IMG/VR virus record: IMGVR_UViG_3300030108_000724
Location: 1 to 31,731 of that record
DNA: 31,731 bases
Origin: a virus
Strand: one strand, 5' to 3'
Position 1 is the stretch's first letter. The number at the start of each line of letters is the position of its first letter. Shown here piece by piece: positions 7,235 through 15,332 of the stretch. Made by a program: the position numbers and the translations under genes. The notes below the pieces were generated by a model that saw only the letters and a program-made list of their open reading frames with translations, ran no database searches and was not told the DNA's origin.

Positions 7235-7334
7235 GTAACGTACAAGGCTGATACGACCGATGACGCTAGAGATCTCAGAAGCAGTTAAAACTGTTGCAGC
7301 GTACTGCCGCTTGATACCAAACCTTGTGCGTTAC
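7235..7334 (+). ncRNA. structured RNA element closed by a 13-pair stem
   Basis: GTAACGTACAAGG (7235-7247) pairs with CCTTGTGCGTTAC (7322-7334) over 13 positions with one G-U. Inside are smaller helices: ACGCT/AGCGT (7263-7267/7298-7302), GCAGT/ACTGT around 7281-7294 and GCAG/CTGC (7296-7299/7304-7307), the last competing with the first. A 27-codon frame (7260-7343) runs through it without a ribosome site. The following gene's ribosome site (TAGGAG, 7341-7346) is just outside the closing stem, so folding could influence its translation. Confidence 0.4.
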
Positions 7335-7354
7335 ACCTTTTAGGAGAAAAAATA

Positions 7355-7555
7355 ATGGCTAGACCAAAAAAGAAAATACAAAAACGTGAAAAAGTCTTTG
7401 CTTTTGTAAGCAAGACTATTGATTTTATACAAGCTAAATGGAAACCTTATACAGTTGGGACTATATTCCTAGCAGGTACTGGTACTTTTATTTATGTTGT
7501 TTTCTTTTGGCTTGATAAAGTAGAATCTATAGAACTATGTATAACTTATTTTTAG
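7355..7555 (+). CDS. small single-span membrane protein (66 aa)
   Basis: A strongly basic N-terminus (MARPKKKIQKREK) is followed by one hydrophobic span at about residues 34-53 and a short tail. By the positive-inside rule the N-terminus is cytoplasmic. TAGGAG upstream gives the start. It is isolated between two structured RNA regions. No family recognised. Confidence 0.6.
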   Translation: MARPKKKIQKREKVFAFVSKTIDFIQAKWKPYTVGTIFLAGTGTFIYVVFFWLDKVESIELCITYF

Positions 7556-7558
7556 AGG

Positions 7559-7666
7559 CTTCAGTATCTCACAGCTGCATAGTCTGGGCGGCGAAATCAA
7601 GGTAAATGTGTGTGACGCAGTACTGAAGTTTTATTCATGATAACCTGCTAATTTACCACCAGACTA
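7559..7666 (+). ncRNA. candidate structured RNA with crossing helices
   Basis: Three perfect complementary pairs are visible: CTTCAGTA (7559-7566) with TACTGAAG (7621-7628); TAGTCTGG (7580-7587) with CCAGACTA (7659-7666); GGTAAAT (7601-7607) with ATTTACC (7651-7657). The second and third nest together but cross the first, giving either a pseudoknot or two mutually exclusive folds. The next gene's ribosome site (AGAGGA, from 7671) starts right after the last arm. No open frame of useful length is present. Confidence 0.4.
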
Positions 7667-7683
7667 ACAAAGAGGAATAAAGA

Positions 7684-7965
7684 ATGAGAAGAAGATGTTC
7701 TATACCCAGAACCGATTGGATATTTCAATTTGAATCTACCAACCATGGCACCATTGATTGGCAATTTCATAAAAAAGTTGTTGATAAAATGTACCATGCT
7801 ACATGGCTAGTAGCTAAGCATCACTTAGTTGTGCTTACAAAACTAGATGATCAAGCTAAGAAAGAAGTGCATCAAGAATTATTTGAAGATTTTGAGGAAG
7901 AGAATCAATTAGTTCGAGACCATAATAATAAAAAAGCACGTGAGCGTCGTGCAAAAAAAAGCTAA
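7684..7965 (+). CDS. hypothetical protein (93 aa)
   Basis: A His-, Lys- and Asp-rich soluble protein. The first 50 residues hold several Trp/Phe residues (WIFQFE, TIDWQFHKK), then comes a long charged helix (residues 57-85) and an RERRAKKS tail. Ribosome site AGAGGA. It is the last gene of the first rightward block and its stop lies inside the terminator hairpin. Not recognised. Confidence 0.6.
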   Translation: MRRRCSIPRTDWIFQFESTNHGTIDWQFHKKVVDKMYHATWLVAKHHLVVLTKLDDQAKKEVHQELFEDFEEENQLVRDHNNKKARERRAKKS

Positions 7966-8003
7966 CGCCAAGGGGGTAACGTCTTGACGTTAGCTCAATT
8001 TTT
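7951..8003. terminator. bidirectional intrinsic terminator
   Basis: GCTAACGCCAAG (7961-7972) pairs with CTTGACGTTAGC (7983-7994), twelve positions with one mismatch and a ten-base loop. On the plus strand a T-run follows at 7999-8003. On the minus strand the run of eight A at 7953-7960 becomes a U tract directly after the stem. It therefore suits both the rightward gene ending at 7965 and the leftward gene ending at 8011. Confidence 0.75.
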
Positions 8004-8010
8004 AATCAAC

Positions 8011-8421
8011 TTAAGATACGTACACCCATAGTTGCAGCGTTCCTGTTGCAACATCACTTCCAGGCGCGACTTCACAAATAATATCAATTGTATCGTCTGC
8101 ACTGTAAGTTCTAGGAGCTACGTCTGCATCTTGCTCGTCAGCAGTACCACCTTGTCCACATGTTGAAGCTGCAATGTACCGATCTGTATCATCGCCATCA
8201 CCAACACCGAAGACTAAAGCTGTGCCGCCATCTAAGTCACTTGATTTAATTTTAACGTCATGCACTGTTTCACCTGCAAAGACATCTACCATTTGGTATA
8301 CGTCATCAGCGTTAGGTGCAGCCGTTACATTAAAGCTAGCGTATCTAACTCCAACCGTACCACTTGGAAATGGTTTGAATGAAGAATTACCGCTAACTGA
8401 GTCACTTGTAAAAGTAGCCAT
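8011..8421 (-). CDS. putative virion decoration or fibre-like protein (136 aa)
   Basis: A small beta-rich protein with almost no Lys, many Asp/Thr/Ser/Gly and no membrane span. It has the pattern I associate with marine-phage virion proteins: VYQMVDVFAGETVHDVKI, ALVFGVGDGDDTDRYI, then ADDTIDI near the C-terminus. That looks like a jelly-roll surface or decoration protein, although it is not near the late block. It is the only leftward gene in the rightward region and has its own promoter (8470-8497) and terminator, so it is an independent, moron-like unit. The virion role is inference. Confidence 0.65.
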   Translation of the reverse strand: MATFTSDSVSGNSSFKPFPSGTVGVRYASFNVTAAPNADDVYQMVDVFAGETVHDVKIKSSDLDGGTALVFGVGDGDDTDRYIAASTCGQGGTADEQDADVAPRTYSADDTIDIICEVAPGSDVATGTLQLWVYVS

Positions 8422-8441
8422 AGTTTCACCTTATATTTTAC

Positions 8442-8463
8442 TATTGCACACCATTATGCAATA
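8442..8463. promoter_or_regulatory. inverted repeat at the minus-strand start site, possible operator
   Basis: TATTGCA (8442-8448) and TGCAATA (8457-8463) are perfect inverted arms around CACCATTA. They lie just downstream of the -10 box on the minus strand, covering the expected transcription start near 8463. That placement suits a repressor site or a 5-prime hairpin in the mRNA of the 8011-8421 gene. Confidence 0.4.
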
Positions 8464-8469
8464 CTCTCT

Positions 8470-8497
8470 GTTATAGAGACATTTTTGCGAATGTCAA
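8470..8497 (-). promoter_or_regulatory. sigma70-like promoter for the leftward gene
   Basis: Read on the minus strand, TTGACA (8497-8492) is followed after 16 bases by TATAAC (8475-8470). The -35 box is perfect and the -10 box has five of six consensus bases. The ATG of the gene lies about 40 bases beyond the predicted start. This points to recognition by the host housekeeping polymerase. Confidence 0.65.
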
Positions 8498-8518
8498 ATT
8501 AATTAAGGAGTAATTAAG

Positions 8519-8734
8519 GTGCCACCCAGCTACGTTTACGTTAAAAGAAACCCGATACACCCTTACATTTATACAATACCCGAAGACTTGCCCTACATAC
8601 AATGGAAGCGAGTGAAGGTCTCTATTGCATATAACATGTGTACTAGTAAACAGAAAGGTTGGGAGAGAGCAAAAACTAGTGAATATATCGATTGGTGTAA
8701 ACAAATGGAGGCAGCTGGTCACAAAATTGTTTAG
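8519..8734 (+). CDS. hypothetical protein (71 aa)
   Basis: GTG start, with AAGGAG (8505-8510) eight bases upstream. The sequence is proline- and aromatic-rich at the N-terminus (PPSYVYVKRNPIHPYIYT), then helical with Trp/Lys residues. It opens the replication block and lies directly before the DNA polymerase gene. No recognised domain. Confidence 0.6.
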   Translation: MPPSYVYVKRNPIHPYIYTIPEDLPYIQWKRVKVSIAYNMCTSKQKGWERAKTSEYIDWCKQMEAAGHKIV

Positions 8735-8742
8735 GAGAAACT

Positions 8743-10542
8743 ATGCGTAAATTATATTTAGACTTTGAAACGTACTATGACGTTCGTTTTAGTCTTACAA
8801 AAATGACTACAGCCCAGTATGTAAACGACGAAAATTTTTCTGTATGGGGTGTTGGACTTAAGTTTGATGATGATGACACACAATGGATCCCAGGTGATGA
8901 ATGTTTCGAAGTATTACAATCTATAGACTGGTCAGACACTGCTGTAGTTTGTCACAACACTTTATTTGATGCGTACATACTTACCCATCATTATGGAGTT
9001 ATACCAAAATATTACTACGACACAGCTGCTATGAGCCGTGGTGTGTATCCAAACCAAAGTGCAAGCTTAAAGGAAGTGGCCATGCGTGTGTTTCCAAACG
9101 ATGCTACTAAACGTAAAGGAGATGAGTTAGTAACAGCAAAAGGTATCAAAGACTTACCACCCGATATAGAAGAAGACATTGCTGGTTACTGCATACAAGA
9201 CGTAGATCTTACTTATGATATCTTCAATGCTTTTTTACCTACTTATCCACAGCAGGAGTTAGACCTTATTGATCTTACTTGTAGAATGTTTGTAGAACCC
9301 AAAATAGTGTTAAACAAACAACTACTAGAAGAACATAGAGACAATGTAAAAGAAACTACATCTAATCTGATTGAAGCTAGTGGGCTTACAAGAGAAGTTC
9401 TAGCGTCTCAAGTAAAGTTTACACAACACTTGACCGATGAGCTGGGGATTGTAATACCAAAGAAAAAGAGTGGTCGTACAGGTAAGATGATACCAGCGCT
9501 TGGTAAGTCAGACCCAGGTTACATACAAATGTGCCGGGCTCATCCAGAGCATCAAGCAATATGGGATGCTAGAGAAGCAGTCAAGTCACGTATAGAAGAA
9601 ACAAGAGCTACTAGATTCCTTGATTCAGTAAACCCAGATGGGACTATATCTGTTCCACTTCGTTACTATGCTGCACACACAGGCCGTTTCGGTGGTGCAG
9701 AAAAGATGAACTTACAAAACCTGCCCAGAGGATCTAAGCTTCGTACTGCATTACAATCTCCGGCAGGCCAGCTCATGTATGTAGCTGATTTATCAAACAT
9801 CGAAGCTAGGATGCTAGCTTGGTTGGCTAAAGAACAAGATCTTATAGATGCGTTTGCAACTGGTAGAGATGTATATTGTGAATTTGCTAGTCAGATATAC
9901 AACCGTGAGATTACAAAAGATGACAAACTAGAAAGATATGTAGGCAAGACTGCAATACTAGGACTAGGTTATGGTATGGGAGCTGATAAGTTCAAGGCAA
10001 CTTTGAAGTCGGGTTCTCCATCAGTTGAAGTTACCGATGCTACAGCTCTTAATATTGTAAGCCAATATCGAGCTATGTATCCAAACATACCACTCTTGTG
10101 GGCTGGTTGTAAGAACTTACTATTTGCAATGATGAACCGTGGTTCAATAGGTATGGACTATGGGCCATTGACTGTTGACACTAATGCATTACAACTACCT
10201 AATGGGATGCATCTTAAATATCCACAACTACAATACCAACATGGAGAGTTTACATACTCCAGCGGCCGGAGTTATATACGTACGCACGGTCCCAGAGTTA
10301 CAGAAAACATAGTGCAGGCGCTCGCTCGAATAGTTATTACTGACCAAATGTTAGAGATACAAAGAATACCTGAAGTATCAGTTGTGTTACAAATACACGA
10401 CGAAGTCATCTCACTTGCATCAGATTATGAGCCTGACAAGACTTTAGATAAGATTATAGATATAATGAAAACGCCTTTATCTTGGTGTCCAGAGCTCCCA
10501 TTAGATGCCGAAGGAGGATATAGCACCAGTTACAACAAATGA
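8743..10542 (+). CDS. polA: family A DNA polymerase with 3'-5' exonuclease (599 aa)
   Basis: Replicative phage DNA polymerase. The exonuclease domain (about 1-170) keeps D7 and E9 in LDFET, the Asp in NTLFDAYI (D76-region motif) and D153/Y158-type residues in GYCIQDVDLTYDIF. The polymerase domain (about 180-599) has motif A VADLSNIEA (D349, E354), motif B R398-x3-K402-TAIL-x3-Y410 and motif C IHDEV (H552, D553, E554). The residue equivalent to E. coli Phe762 is Leu406. In virioplankton surveys Leu at this site is common and has been linked to slower or temperate lifestyles. There is no 5'-nuclease domain. Start after TTAGGAG; it ends in an ATGA overlap with the CsrA-like gene. Confidence 0.96.
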   Translation: MRKLYLDFETYYDVRFSLTKMTTAQYVNDENFSVWGVGLKFDDDDTQWIPGDECFEVLQSIDWSDTAVVCHNTLFDAYILTHHYGVIPKYYYDTAAMSRGVYPNQSASLKEVAMRVFPNDATKRKGDELVTAKGIKDLPPDIEEDIAGYCIQDVDLTYDIFNAFLPTYPQQELDLIDLTCRMFVEPKIVLNKQLLEEHRDNVKETTSNLIEASGLTREVLASQVKFTQHLTDELGIVIPKKKSGRTGKMIPALGKSDPGYIQMCRAHPEHQAIWDAREAVKSRIEETRATRFLDSVNPDGTISVPLRYYAAHTGRFGGAEKMNLQNLPRGSKLRTALQSPAGQLMYVADLSNIEARMLAWLAKEQDLIDAFATGRDVYCEFASQIYNREITKDDKLERYVGKTAILGLGYGMGADKFKATLKSGSPSVEVTDATALNIVSQYRAMYPNIPLLWAGCKNLLFAMMNRGSIGMDYGPLTVDTNALQLPNGMHLKYPQLQYQHGEFTYSSGRSYIRTHGPRVTENIVQALARIVITDQMLEIQRIPEVSVVLQIHDEVISLASDYEPDKTLDKIIDIMKTPLSWCPELPLDAEGGYSTSYNK

Positions 10543-10748
10543 AGAATCTAATATTAACTAGACGAGTCAAGCAAGGAGTTCTTATCTATAAAGATGGAGA
10601 ATTTGTTTGCGAAGTTACAGTTACTAATTTAGGACTTAAACAATGCAAGCTTGGTTTTGTAGCAGATGAAGATATAAAGATAGATAGAAAAGAAAAAGGA
10701 GGCCCACATGGAAATAGTTTTCCTAGAAGCAAAGAAAAAACTAGTTAA
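10539..10748 (+). CDS. csrA: CsrA/RsmA-like RNA-binding regulator (69 aa)
   Basis: The first 53 residues match the CsrA fold and signature: LILTRRV (residues 4-10, with R8 and R9), a second strand VLIYKDGEFVCEVTVTNLG, then CKLGFVADEDIKIDRKE. R50 stands where CsrA has Arg44, a key RNA-contact residue. E. coli CsrA is 61 residues. CsrA dimers bind GGA motifs, often at ribosome sites, and control translation and mRNA stability. The gene overlaps polA by 4 bases and the primase gene by 41. The last 16 residues are read across the primase ribosome site AAGGAGG, itself a GGA-containing sequence. Homology strong by eye; targets (host or phage mRNAs) unknown. Confidence 0.82.
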   Translation: MKNLILTRRVKQGVLIYKDGEFVCEVTVTNLGLKQCKLGFVADEDIKIDRKEKGGPHGNSFPRSKEKTS

Positions 10749-13149
10749 AGAGATATCAAAAAAATCAACAACACCTTACCCTTTAGTAAAAAAGTTTACT
10801 TCTCATCATTTTAACTACAAGAAAACACAAAAAGGATTAGAAGACTTTTATGAAGGCTTACAAACAGCAGCAGCTGCAGGAATGTGTTTGCATAAAGGAC
10901 TTTTACTCAGAGAATTACAAGACGAGCCCAGGGCTTTAGTTGCAGATCGTAACGCACCGACTGAGCTATTGGTTATAGATGTAGATGGTTTACAGATGCC
11001 AGCTCAAGATCTAACTGATGTAAGAACCTTAGCTGAGAAGTTTGTGTTACATATGCCTGAAGAGTTCCAGAATGTGTCTTATATAGCACAAGCAAGCGCT
11101 TCATTAGGTTTAAAACAAGACAAAGTATCACTTCATTTATTCTTTTTCTTAAAACATGCAGTACATCCAAAAACCCTGAAGGAGTGGTTGAAGACCTTAA
11201 ATTATGAAACAGATATACTAGCTAAGCACTTACAACTTTCAGCTAACGGGCAAAGTTTAAGTTACACACTAGACCCTTCAGTAGCTGAAAACAGTAAATT
11301 AATTTATTTATCAGCACCTAAGTTTGTGGACATGGATGACCCTATACCAGGAGACAGGTTTGTATTACAAAAAAGACAAACAGCTGCATTAGATCTAAAT
11401 GTAAGTAATATTAACCCAGAACGTGTACATAACTTAGGTATACAAATAAAAGATAGCTTACGTAAGAAACTAAATCTACCAAAGAAGAGTTCAAAGATAA
11501 CTACAATAACTATAGCTAACGAACAACAAGAAGTACTTCAGAACCCAGATAAGATGACTATAGATATAGTTCGTGTAAATGAGCCTTATGTAAACTGTAA
11601 TGTAAATGGAGGAGACAGCAATGGTTATTACTTCTTACTTTCTAATCCTCATTACATGTATAACTTTAAGGGCGAGCCCATATGGGAGATACAGAAGGCA
11701 GACCCTGAGTTTTACCGAAGTATATTTGAAGTTTTTGCAGATAAAATACATGGAGACCAGCAGCTGAAGCCAGTTGTATTACGTGATTTCTATACTGATA
11801 CTCATTTTAATGGTATTTATGATGAGAATAAGCAACAATTTACAGACGAATATCCACTCACTCCTACTCAAAAGTCTTCACTAAATGACTTCATGCGCAC
11901 TCATAATCGTACATTACCTGATTACGTGCCCGATGCGCAGGTAGTATTTGATCCATCTTCTGACAAAGGTATACAACTAGATGAGGCTCCTTACTATGTA
12001 AACTTGTACAGAAAAACGCCTTACATGTTAGAAGCTAAAGAAACTGTTCAACTTGAATATGGCACTGCTAAAAAACTAAAAGAACGCGTACCAAATATAT
12101 ACAAACTCTTACATCACATATTAGGCAATGGTGATACTGAGTTTGAACATTTCATTAACTGGTTAGCTTACATATACCAGAATAAAAGAAAGACCATGAC
12201 TGCATGGATATTTACAGGCGTACCTGGGACTGGAAAGGGTTTGTTTGTACACAAAATATTAAAACCCTTATTTGGTGAATCACAAGTTCCAATGCGTTCT
12301 TTAGAAAATATAGAAGAACAATTTAACTTATACATGCGTACAGCTCTATTCTTAGTTGTTGATGAATTTCGTATGAGTGATTCGTCTAATACAAATAAGA
12401 TGGCAGATAAGCTTAAACACCAAGTTACAGAGCCTACACTTACTATTCGGGCTATGCGTACAAACCAGGTGGAGCTACCAAGTTTTTGTAACTTTATCTT
12501 TCTTACTAATAGAGGCGACGCAGTTCGTATAGAAGAAGGAGATAGACGTTACAATGTAGGGCCTCGTCAAGAGAGTAAACTACAAAATGTTATACCTGAA
12601 CTACTAGACAATTTAGAAGATCTAACAAAAGAGCTGTACTATTTTGCAGGTGTATTACAAGCATTCCAGGTAGATAATCGTATGGCTCACACAGCCCTCG
12701 AAAACGAAGCTAAACAACAAATGAAACAGATCTCTATGTCTGTATTAGAAGAATTTGCACATGCAATAAAAGAAAGAAACTTAGAATATTTTGTAGAAAT
12801 TTTAGATATAGAGATTACAAATACATTTGATGCAGGGTCCATAGCATCAGCACAAAGATATATTAAAGACTGGATATCTAAAACAGGAACTGAAACTGTT
12901 GTACCTATGCAGCACTTCAAAGTAGTTTACGATGTCCTTACAGATAGTCGCAATAAATTATCTCAAAGAGACTTTTCTAAAGCTATGTCTAGGCAAAATG
13001 TATTGATAAAAAGAAAAAGAGTATCGTCTGACAAAAACGCTAGTATACCCAGGGGGGTTGTAATAAATTGGAAACTTAACGATAATGTTAAAGAAACTCT
13101 TATAAAAGAACATTTCGAAGAAAAAGATTTAAAACTATTATCTAAGTAA
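10708..13149 (+). CDS. AEP primase-polymerase / SF3 helicase (813 aa)
   Basis: Bifunctional replication protein. The N-terminal third has archaeo-eukaryotic primase motifs: IDVDG (D91, D93), SLH (H143) and LDP (D189). The C-terminal part is a DUF5906-like superfamily 3 helicase with Walker A GVPGTGKG (504-511), Walker B FLVVDE (548-553) and a sensor-like IFLTN (597-601). It should open the fork and lay primers for the polymerase encoded just upstream. The ATG has AAGGAGG upstream, inside the csrA-like gene. Residues 250-480 form a linker of unknown fold; about 200 residues follow the helicase core. Domain calls are confident; primer type is not determined. Confidence 0.88.
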   Translation: MEIVFLEAKKKLVKEISKKSTTPYPLVKKFTSHHFNYKKTQKGLEDFYEGLQTAAAAGMCLHKGLLLRELQDEPRALVADRNAPTELLVIDVDGLQMPAQDLTDVRTLAEKFVLHMPEEFQNVSYIAQASASLGLKQDKVSLHLFFFLKHAVHPKTLKEWLKTLNYETDILAKHLQLSANGQSLSYTLDPSVAENSKLIYLSAPKFVDMDDPIPGDRFVLQKRQTAALDLNVSNINPERVHNLGIQIKDSLRKKLNLPKKSSKITTITIANEQQEVLQNPDKMTIDIVRVNEPYVNCNVNGGDSNGYYFLLSNPHYMYNFKGEPIWEIQKADPEFYRSIFEVFADKIHGDQQLKPVVLRDFYTDTHFNGIYDENKQQFTDEYPLTPTQKSSLNDFMRTHNRTLPDYVPDAQVVFDPSSDKGIQLDEAPYYVNLYRKTPYMLEAKETVQLEYGTAKKLKERVPNIYKLLHHILGNGDTEFEHFINWLAYIYQNKRKTMTAWIFTGVPGTGKGLFVHKILKPLFGESQVPMRSLENIEEQFNLYMRTALFLVVDEFRMSDSSNTNKMADKLKHQVTEPTLTIRAMRTNQVELPSFCNFIFLTNRGDAVRIEEGDRRYNVGPRQESKLQNVIPELLDNLEDLTKELYYFAGVLQAFQVDNRMAHTALENEAKQQMKQISMSVLEEFAHAIKERNLEYFVEILDIEITNTFDAGSIASAQRYIKDWISKTGTETVVPMQHFKVVYDVLTDSRNKLSQRDFSKAMSRQNVLIKRKRVSSDKNASIPRGVVINWKLNDNVKETLIKEHFEEKDLKLLSK

Positions 13150-13151
13150 TT

Positions 13152-13907
13152 TTGAGAAACTACTTACAAGATACTCGTCCAGATCTAGACAATGTAATAG
13201 CATCGGACAAACCAGAGGAGCTGGGACTTATACCAGCTTGGTCTTATTCTACTTTAAAAACTTACGAAGGTTGTCCATATCGGCTTTACATTAATAAAGT
13301 AAAAAAGATACAAGAAGACTACGGCCCAGCAGCTGAACGTGGTACACAAATACACCAACAAGCTGAAGACTATGTCAAAACAGAATTGGGCGAATTGCCA
13401 GATTCTTTAAAAAAATTCAGCTCTCAGTTCTCCTTACTTAGAGATCAATATATTGAAAGTAATGTAGAACTTGAAGGAGAGTGGGGGTTTACGATTGACT
13501 GGGAACCTTGCGGTTGGATGGATCGTAACGTTTGGGCTAGAGTAAAACTTGATGCAATTTTACATGAGTCAGATACATCAGCTCGTGTAATAGATTACAA
13601 AACAGGTAAACAATTTGGAAATGAAATTGCACATAGCCAGCAAGGTCTTGTGTATGCAATTGCTACTTTTTTTAGATACCCTGAACTAGAAAGTCTTAAT
13701 ACAGAATTTTGGTATTTAGATCATGGTGGCACTCTTGAGAAAGTATACACGCGAGCTGAAGCTATGATGTTTATGCCAAAACTACAAGAGCGAGCTTTAA
13801 ATTTAACTACTGCTACTAGATTTAAACCTAATCCATCTCAATACAACTGCAAGTGGTGTTCTTATGGAAAAGGAGAATATCCAGTATGCGAATGGAGTTT
13901 TAAATAG
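13152..13907 (+). CDS. Cas4/RecB-like PD-(D/E)XK nuclease with Fe-S cysteines (251 aa)
   Basis: Exonuclease of the PDDEXK_1/Cas4 group. Visible motifs are AERGTQIH (H68), VKLDA (D134), VIDYK (D148, K150) and QQGLVYA (Q165, Y169). Four cysteines have the Cas4/AddB arrangement: C41 in GCPYRL and C233, C236, C246 near the C-terminus, suggesting a 4Fe-4S cluster. It probably trims DNA ends for recombination or degrades host DNA. There is no CRISPR locus. The best start is TTG at 13152, because the frame is closed just upstream; it lies 3 bases after the primase stop, so translation is probably coupled. Confidence 0.85.
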   Translation: MRNYLQDTRPDLDNVIASDKPEELGLIPAWSYSTLKTYEGCPYRLYINKVKKIQEDYGPAAERGTQIHQQAEDYVKTELGELPDSLKKFSSQFSLLRDQYIESNVELEGEWGFTIDWEPCGWMDRNVWARVKLDAILHESDTSARVIDYKTGKQFGNEIAHSQQGLVYAIATFFRYPELESLNTEFWYLDHGGTLEKVYTRAEAMMFMPKLQERALNLTTATRFKPNPSQYNCKWCSYGKGEYPVCEWSFK

Positions 13908-13967
13908 CTTTGTGTTAAAATAACTATATACAACGAAAAATGAATAACGAACTAAGAAAGGTGAACT

Positions 13968-15332
13968 ATGGACACGATATCTGTCGTCGATGCATATCAG
14001 CATCAAATTGAAACCACTGACTTTATTAAACAACAACCGCGCTGTCTGATTACATCAGATCCTGGCACGGGTAAAACTCGTGCAGTATTAGATGCAATTG
14101 ACCCTACTGAAGGGGCCACACTTGTACTTGCACCTTTATCTATACTTGAAGCTTCTTGGGTAGAAGATATAATAAAGTTTAAACCAGAATTAAATTACGG
14201 AGTTGCATATGCCAAAAACAGAAAAAAAATCTTCGAAGACACCAGTTACGACATCGTCATCACTAACTTCGAAGCTGTTAATTTCTTACATAAAAATCCA
14301 TTATTACTTAGCAGATTTAATACCATCGTCATTGACGAATTTACTGCATTCAAAAACAGAGAAGCCAAACGATCGAAGAACCTCAAGTCTATTATTCATC
14401 ACTTTGATAATAGAATTGCTATGTCTGGCACTCCTAATAGTAATACTATTCTAGATGTCTGGCATCCAGCATTACTAATAGATGACGGTAAACGTTTAGG
14501 TCAAAGATTTTGGTCTTTTAGACACCAAGTTTGTACACCTAAGTTTAATGGCTTTGCTAATGAGTGGATAGACAAACCTGGTATTGAAGCTGTTGTAGCT
14601 AATCAGCTATCAGATATTACTATACGACATGCAATCGAAGACTGTATGGATCTTCCAGACAATAATGTCAGGACTATGTATACAAAGCTTACACCCACTG
14701 TACAAAAAATGTACAACACTTTGGCAGAAGAGTCTGTTCTGTATACAAAGCAAGGGACCATTAATGCTGTCAACGCTGCAGCCAGAGTTAAAAAGTTATT
14801 ACAACTAGTTTCAGGGGCTGTATACGATCAAGACGGCAATGCTACTTTGTTGCATAACGAACGGTATGAGCTGGTTATGCAGCTTGTATCGCAACGTAAG
14901 CACTCATTAGTTGCATACAATTGGAAGCACGAGCGTGATTCGTTGATCGCTATCGCAGAACGAGACAAAATATCATACGAACTTATTGATGGCACAGTGC
15001 CAGCACATAAACGTAAAGATATTGTACAGCGATTTCAAGCTGGACAAATACAAGTATTGTTCGCCCACCCGCAATCTACGTCACATGGGCTTACACTTAC
15101 TAGAGCTACAACTGCTATATGGTGTTCTCCTACGTACAGCGCTGAACAGTTTCAACAATTTAATCGTCGTATACATAGAGCAGGTCAAACTCAAAAAACT
15201 GAAACCATTTTAATTGCAGCTAAAAATACTTGGGAAAAACAAGTATACAAAAAGCTAGATAGCAAACTAGGTAAAATGGAAAATTTATTACATATTCTAT
15301 CGGAGATAAATAATGTCAAAAAACATACTTAA
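13968..15332 (+). CDS. SNF2-type DEAD-like helicase (454 aa)
   Basis: Superfamily 2 helicase/translocase of the short phage SNF2 group. Motif I is DPGTGKT (residues 31-37), motif II IVIDEF (120-125, DEFT rather than DEAH), motif III SGTP (153-156), and motifs V/VI are in SHGLTLTRA and QFNRRIHRAGQ near the C-terminus, which supplies the arginine finger. Start follows GAAAGGTGAA. In phages such proteins assist replication or recombination by moving along duplex DNA. It sits between the Cas4-like nuclease and small coupled genes. Function by family, not proven. Confidence 0.9.
   Translation: MDTISVVDAYQHQIETTDFIKQQPRCLITSDPGTGKTRAVLDAIDPTEGATLVLAPLSILEASWVEDIIKFKPELNYGVAYAKNRKKIFEDTSYDIVITNFEAVNFLHKNPLLLSRFNTIVIDEFTAFKNREAKRSKNLKSIIHHFDNRIAMSGTPNSNTILDVWHPALLIDDGKRLGQRFWSFRHQVCTPKFNGFANEWIDKPGIEAVVANQLSDITIRHAIEDCMDLPDNNVRTMYTKLTPTVQKMYNTLAEESVLYTKQGTINAVNAAARVKKLLQLVSGAVYDQDGNATLLHNERYELVMQLVSQRKHSLVAYNWKHERDSLIAIAERDKISYELIDGTVPAHKRKDIVQRFQAGQIQVLFAHPQSTSHGLTLTRATTAIWCSPTYSAEQFQQFNRRIHRAGQTQKTETILIAAKNTWEKQVYKKLDSKLGKMENLLHILSEINNVKKHT

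Noticed and set aside
7260-7343. 27-codon frame through the structured intergenic region
   Set aside because: No ribosome site, and the 13-pair stem explains the sequence better. Kept only as an alternative.
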